Below, piece after piece: positions 42,621 to 46,158 of a stretch of 46,158 bases of DNA. This stretch comes from Halobacteriovoraceae bacterium (GTDB taxonomy: Bacteria; Bdellovibrionota; Bacteriovoracia; Bacteriovoracales; Bacteriovoracaceae): the NCBI GenBank assembly GCA_018646195.1, contig JABGVH010000170.1:1-46158 (forward strand), written 5' to 3'. Each line of letters starts with the position of its first letter. Position 1 is the stretch's first letter. The translations under genes and the position numbers were made by a program. The notes beneath the pieces are model-generated. The model saw nothing but the letters and a program-made list of their open reading frames with translations. It was not told the origin of the DNA and made no database searches.

Positions 42621-43298
42621 CTATGCATCATTCCTTAGTCGATAGCCAATGCCTCGGACCGTTTCAATTAGAGTGTCAGTTAGCTTTTGACGAATTTGCA
42701 GAACATGAGTGTCTACTGTTCTGGTAGAGGGGTAATTCTCATAGCCCCATACTTTATTAAGGATCTCTTCACGGCTAAAGGCACGATTAGGTGTTTCCGC
42801 TAAAAGTCGAAGAAAATCAAATTCCATTTTAGTAAATTCTTTTTTTACTCCTTCAAAAAAGACCTCTCGCTGAGCAAAGTCCATAGTCAGGTCTCCAACA
42901 TTTATTTTTTCTTTTGCACTCGCCGCATCTCCAGGCGCTTCTTTTCGCATTTGAACTCGAATTCTCGCAATCAATTCTCGAGGCTCAAAGGGTTTTGTCA
43001 TATAGTCATCTGCACCTGACTCCAGACCAATAACCTTATCGATTAATTCCGTACGAGCAGTAAGCATCATGATTGGAACCTTAGTTCCCGCTTCCCTTAA
43101 TTCTTTTAAGAAATCTATGCCTTGTCCATCAGGTAACATCCAGTCGAGTATTACACAGCCGATATCGCTACGATCTGCCGCCCTTGCCTCTGTTAAGCTA
43201 CGGGCCCTTGTGATTACATAACCTTCACCTTCAAGATACTGTTGCAGTGAGGTCCCTAGGCTTTCGTCATCTTCAACTAAGAGTATTTTTGCTTCCAT
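42621..43298 (-). CDS. OmpR-family response regulator
   Basis: The 225-residue protein has a receiver domain: ILLVEDDESL, phospho-acceptor Asp in CVILDWMLPDGQG, MLTAR, and the Lys in YMTKPFEP. A winged-helix OmpR/PhoB DNA-binding domain follows (KKEFTKMEFDFLRLL, then RTVDTHVLQIRQKL, then TVRGIGYRL). All catalytic residues are intact. The partner histidine kinase gene ends 3 bases upstream, so the two are cotranscribed. The downstream dsbA-like gene is a candidate target. Confidence 0.96.
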   Translation of the reverse strand: MEAKILLVEDDESLGTSLQQYLEGEGYVITRARSLTEARAADRSDIGCVILDWMLPDGQGIDFLKELREAGTKVPIMMLTARTELIDKVIGLESGADDYMTKPFEPRELIARIRVQMRKEAPGDAASAKEKINVGDLTMDFAQREVFFEGVKKEFTKMEFDFLRLLAETPNRAFSREEILNKVWGYENYPSTRTVDTHVLQIRQKLTDTLIETVRGIGYRLRNDA

Positions 43299-43301
43299 GT
43301 T

Positions 43302-44888
43302 CTATCCTTTTTTCTTTTTGTCAGAAATTATAATTGTAAAACGGGTAGGATTAGTATTTAACTTTAACTCTCCCCCCATTTCTTTGATTGTTTTCAAAAC
43401 GATGTTTAATCCAAGTCCAGTCCCTTCACTTTTATTGCCTTTAACAAATTCCTTCGTCAGCTCAGTTAACTCCAGCTCAGGGGCCTCTCCCTGGTCCTCT
43501 ACTTCAATAAAAAGTTTTTCATCCAAAATATTGAGGCGGACGGCTACTGGAAGTGATCCATGTGTAAGTGCATTTTCAACCAGATTCTTTAAACATGTCC
43601 CAAGCCAATAACTATCAAAGCAAAAGCTGGTATCCTCGTTTAGGGGCTCTAGAAGAAACTCATTGGGATAATCCATTAAATAATCACCTAGAAATTCATC
43701 AAAAAAAGTATTTAGCGAAGGAACCCTCTCATAATTAAATTGAATTAATTTTTTATTTTGTGCTGCTTTTAAATAATTTCGGCTAGTTTCTGTTAAGCGC
43801 TGTAGTCGAAAGACTTCGGAAGAGATACGCAAAAGATCTTCCTGAGTCGCCTCGTCAAATTTTGAATAGTCCTTACTCATCTTTTCAATCGTCAATAAAA
43901 GTGAAGTGACTGGAGTTCGAAATTCATGAGTCAATACTTGTAATGCAAGTCGCCTCCTATCATCTTCCTTTTTTTGATTTCTAATCTTCACAAGTAATAA
44001 CCTGACCACTAACGTTACAATAATAATTAAACCTATCAGGAAAGAAAGAGCTCCTTTATTGGCTTGGGTAAAAATATGACGAACATTATAGTCCCAGCAA
44101 AGGGCCCCATCTTTATAAAAGCAAGTATGCCCTTGCTGGTAATTTGAAAGGGTATACGGCGAACCTTTTAGGAAATCATTTAATTTTGAACGTGAGTAGA
44201 TTCGATACTCGAGGATTGAGAACACTTTAGGATACTTAAGCCTAGCAAATAGGTATTTATCAGATAAGATTGTGCCCTCTCCACGTGCAATCGATTGCAA
44301 GGCCTCTTGATCCAGGTCTGAGAGGGTTCCAAAGATTCCCCCCAGGTCCCCCAACGCCATCTTTATACTCTTCAATTCTGTGACATGAAAATAAGGCAAG
44401 TGATTGAGGACCCACGATTTATTCTTATAACCGGGAGTACTCGATTCAAAAGCAAGAAAAGCATAACTTTTTCCGGAAGGGTGAATAAAGGGCGGCTCTA
44501 AGAAAAAGTTAGAGCTTAGGTTTTTTCGCCAACCACAGCGGTAGCGTTCCCAGACCCAAACCTTCTCGAAGTTCCGTGAGTTTAAAAGATTCTTAAAACT
44601 CTTAAAACAGTCGTCTTTTGTACTATAGCGAATGGCCCTTAAATTTTTAACAGTAGGGAGGGAATAGAGCGGATCCAGTAATTGAAATTGCTCTCGTGAA
44701 TAATAAAGAGAATTGAAATTGATAATCGTCATCGGGTTTACTTTCTTTTGAAAGCTCCCTTTGAGGTGATTAATTTCGATGACGTCCTGTGGGGTTGCAG
44801 TGTAGGAGCCCTGCAAAAAAAGTGCAAAGTACCCCGTTACGAACGCCATCGAAATGGCGGTTATGATTAAAAGGAAATAACTTTTCAT
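43302..44888 (-). CDS. Membrane histidine kinase with cysteine-containing periplasmic sensor
   Basis: An N-terminal helix (FLLIITAISMAFVTGYFALFL) and a second near residue 280 (ALSFLIGLIIIVTLVVRLLLV) frame a periplasmic sensor of about 240 residues with four Cys (KDDCFKSF, RYRCGWRK, GHTCFYKD, ALCWDY), probably two disulphides. A HisKA domain follows with phospho-His in LTHEFRTPVTSLL, then a HATPase with LKNLVENALTHG, VEDQGEAP and GTGLGLNIV. The sensor could be of the VxrA/DUF3404 type, but that is a weak guess. Start ATG 44888 gives a normal first helix; an ATG at 44924 is the alternative, and neither has a strong ribosome site. Confidence 0.9.
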   Translation of the reverse strand: MKSYFLLIITAISMAFVTGYFALFLQGSYTATPQDVIEINHLKGSFQKKVNPMTIINFNSLYYSREQFQLLDPLYSLPTVKNLRAIRYSTKDDCFKSFKNLLNSRNFEKVWVWERYRCGWRKNLSSNFFLEPPFIHPSGKSYAFLAFESSTPGYKNKSWVLNHLPYFHVTELKSIKMALGDLGGIFGTLSDLDQEALQSIARGEGTILSDKYLFARLKYPKVFSILEYRIYSRSKLNDFLKGSPYTLSNYQQGHTCFYKDGALCWDYNVRHIFTQANKGALSFLIGLIIIVTLVVRLLLVKIRNQKKEDDRRRLALQVLTHEFRTPVTSLLLTIEKMSKDYSKFDEATQEDLLRISSEVFRLQRLTETSRNYLKAAQNKKLIQFNYERVPSLNTFFDEFLGDYLMDYPNEFLLEPLNEDTSFCFDSYWLGTCLKNLVENALTHGSLPVAVRLNILDEKLFIEVEDQGEAPELELTELTKEFVKGNKSEGTGLGLNIVLKTIKEMGGELKLNTNPTRFTIIISDKKKKG

Positions 44889-45024
44889 ATCAAACCACGA
44901 ACCTACTTTAGCAATTGGCAGCATTTTTTTGTCAGCATAAGGTCAAATTATTGAAAAAATTGTCCCAAAAAGTACTTTAAAAGGCTATAGTGCCTCTTTC
45001 TTAATTTTTCAAGGATTCTGCATT

Positions 45025-45816
45025 ATGGCCACTACTAAGGATTCTCTCATTTTAGGTATAGACCTGGAAGGAATGAATGCCGACCTCCAAAACTCTGGTG
45101 TCAATTGTGACGTTGACCGCGTGATCGAAATTGGCGCAGCACTATGGGACTGGACAGCAGGACAGCCGGTATCAATGCTAAGCGAACTGATCAATGAAAG
45201 AGATCACTTACCTATCTCTGAAGAAGTCCAGGACATCACTGGAATTGATGACAATATGCTCGAAAAATGGGGTCTTAAGGATGCTCATATCATCGCTACT
45301 CTTAAAAACTTAGCGCATATGATGGAGCGGGCCGACTATCTCATGGCGCATAATGGAACTGGCTATGACATTCCTATGCTTGAGGCGATGTACCAACGCT
45401 ACTCGCTAGAAATGCCAAAAAAGGTCTGGATCGACAGTATGATAGATATTGAGTACCCCAGAAATATTAAAGGCCGCAGCATGGCGCTTCTCGAACATGC
45501 TCATGGCTTTGTTAACCCCTTCCCCCATCGCGCCCTAACAGATGTCCTCGCCATGCTAAAAGTCGCTACCCAATACAATCTGGAAAATATGGTGGCCATG
45601 GCAGAATCCCCAATGATGACCGTTGTTGCCAAGCTCAATCCTCCCAATTGGCGCAACCAAGATCAGGTCGATGCCTTCAATAAGACCAAAAATAAGGTCG
45701 CCAAATCACGTTTCCGTTGGAACCCCAGTAATAAGACTTGGAGCAAGCAAATCCACAAAATTCTAATCGACGAAGGGCGCCTCGATTATGACTTTGAGTG
45801 GAAGGTGCTTGATTAA
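45025..45816 (+). CDS. DEDDh-family 3'-5' exonuclease
   Basis: The 263-residue protein carries the four DEDDh acids: ILGIDLEGMN (Asp and Glu), AHNGTGYDIPML (Asp) and PHRALTDVLAML (His and Asp). It resembles ExoX/DnaQ-like nucleases that act in repair or trimming, with an extra C-terminal part of about 70 residues rich in Asn and Lys (NKTKNKVAKSRFRWNP). A weak AAGGA ribosome site sits 11 bases before the ATG. A TATAGT box lies at 44986-44991, without a good -35. It is divergent from the histidine kinase gene. Confidence 0.9.
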   Translation: MATTKDSLILGIDLEGMNADLQNSGVNCDVDRVIEIGAALWDWTAGQPVSMLSELINERDHLPISEEVQDITGIDDNMLEKWGLKDAHIIATLKNLAHMMERADYLMAHNGTGYDIPMLEAMYQRYSLEMPKKVWIDSMIDIEYPRNIKGRSMALLEHAHGFVNPFPHRALTDVLAMLKVATQYNLENMVAMAESPMMTVVAKLNPPNWRNQDQVDAFNKTKNKVAKSRFRWNPSNKTWSKQIHKILIDEGRLDYDFEWKVLD

Positions 45817-45865
45817 ATCCCCTGAATTTAGCTAGTTACAGCCGATGAATCCCCGACATTTTAAC

Positions 45866-45892
45866 TAAAGAATGAGTGAGCCTGACCGAAAA
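45866..45892 (+). promoter_or_regulatory. Sigma-28 (FliA)-like promoter TAAA-15-ACCGAAAA
   Basis: TAAA at 45866-45869, a 15-base spacer, then ACCGAAAA at 45885-45892. The flagellar sigma-28 consensus is TAAA-N15-GCCGATAA; this matches 4 of 4 and 6 of 8. It precedes the MotB-like gene by a sensible distance (start site near 45899). Confidence 0.45.
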
Positions 45893-45925
45893 GCTTGGGT
45901 AAGCACAATTATCTTTAGGGGTATT

Positions 45926-46158
45926 ATGTCAGACCATTTTGACGACGATGACAAGAAAGACGACGGTTCAGTTTGGACCTCCTACAGCGATATGTTCACA
46001 ACTATGGCGGTTATCTTCTTAGTTATGTTCGTATTCGCTCTACTCCGTTCAGGGGTCAGTACAGTCACTGCTGTTAAACAAAAGAAAAATCAGGAAGAGA
46101 TTTTAAAGGGCAAGATTCCTAGCTCCGTTCAAAATGCAAATAACCAGAAAAAAGAAAA
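45926..46158 (+). CDS. MotB-like flagellar stator protein (3' end outside window)
   Basis: The first 77 residues are present. They show a short acidic cytoplasmic tail, then VWTSYSDMFTTMAVIFLVMFVFALL. The SYSD Asp at the start of the helix matches the proton-binding Asp of MotB/PomB-type stators. An amphipathic Lys/Asn-rich plug-like segment follows. An AGGGG ribosome site lies 4 bases before the ATG. The expected C-terminal OmpA-like peptidoglycan-binding domain would lie beyond the window. A stator or stator-like (ExbD/TolR-type) role is inferred from the helix and Asp. Confidence 0.8.
   Translation, partial: MSDHFDDDDKKDDGSVWTSYSDMFTTMAVIFLVMFVFALLRSGVSTVTAVKQKKNQEEILKGKIPSSVQNANNQKKE

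Overview
The window is a contiguous stretch of an AT-rich bacterial chromosome with tightly packed genes on both strands. Protein style and gene content (CarD/CdnL regulator, a DUF2914-type membrane protein, an HD-GYP-like protein with a degenerate active site, many small exported proteins and lipoproteins, an Mla/MCE cluster, PilZ, a MotB-like protein) suggest a Bdellovibrionota / Bacteriovoracia-like (predatory delta-type) Gram-negative. That placement is inferred from gene style, not from a marker gene. No rRNA, tRNA, insertion sequence, prophage or CRISPR array was seen.

Layout. 1-3069: the end of an acidic tandem-repeat protein, an HD-GYP-like protein and a CheY-like receiver, probably one signalling operon. 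3066-10484: a metallophosphoesterase and a small exported protein, a metallopeptidase, uvrB, divergent lysA, cysS and carD. 10670-14866: an exported protein behind a hairpin leader, ndk-sucD-sucC, and an MBL-fold hydrolase. 14871-17281: a GYF_2-domain membrane protein, a 320-base gap holding a candidate sigma-54-dependent small RNA, and a short conserved-looking protein. 17331-20812: two YceI-like periplasmic proteins around a haem-c lipoprotein, a thioesterase, queD and a DUF2914 protein. 20813-30432: a long minus-strand block with an ABC-2 exporter, an acyl-CoA thioesterase, a tesA/ybbA/ybbP-like set and a MoxR-DUF58-transglutaminase set. 30567-38873: a frameshifted lytic transglycosylase lipoprotein, a PilZ membrane protein, an RND/MMPL exporter with an acyltransferase, a MATE exporter and a phospholipase-D-like exported protein. 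39058-41621: an Mla-like cluster with a very degenerate ATPase. 41676-44888: sensor kinase, response regulator and DsbA-like lipoprotein. 45025-46158: a DEDDh exonuclease and the start of a MotB-like protein behind a sigma-28-like promoter.

Three themes stand out. (1) At least six genes have no ribosome-binding site but carry a promoter whose -10 box ends 6-7 bases before the start codon, which predicts leaderless mRNAs; this geometry moves the MATE and TesA-like starts. (2) Three clearly coding frames (HD-GYP-like, DUF2914, MlaE-like) continue upstream of any ATG/GTG/TTG, so they need non-canonical starts or contain assembly errors. (3) The gap at 16722-17041 carries, on the minus strand, a good match to a -24/-12 promoter, a structured about 95-nt transcript beginning with a GU repeat, and an intrinsic terminator.

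All positions were read by eye. Family assignments rest on recognised motifs, not on searches.
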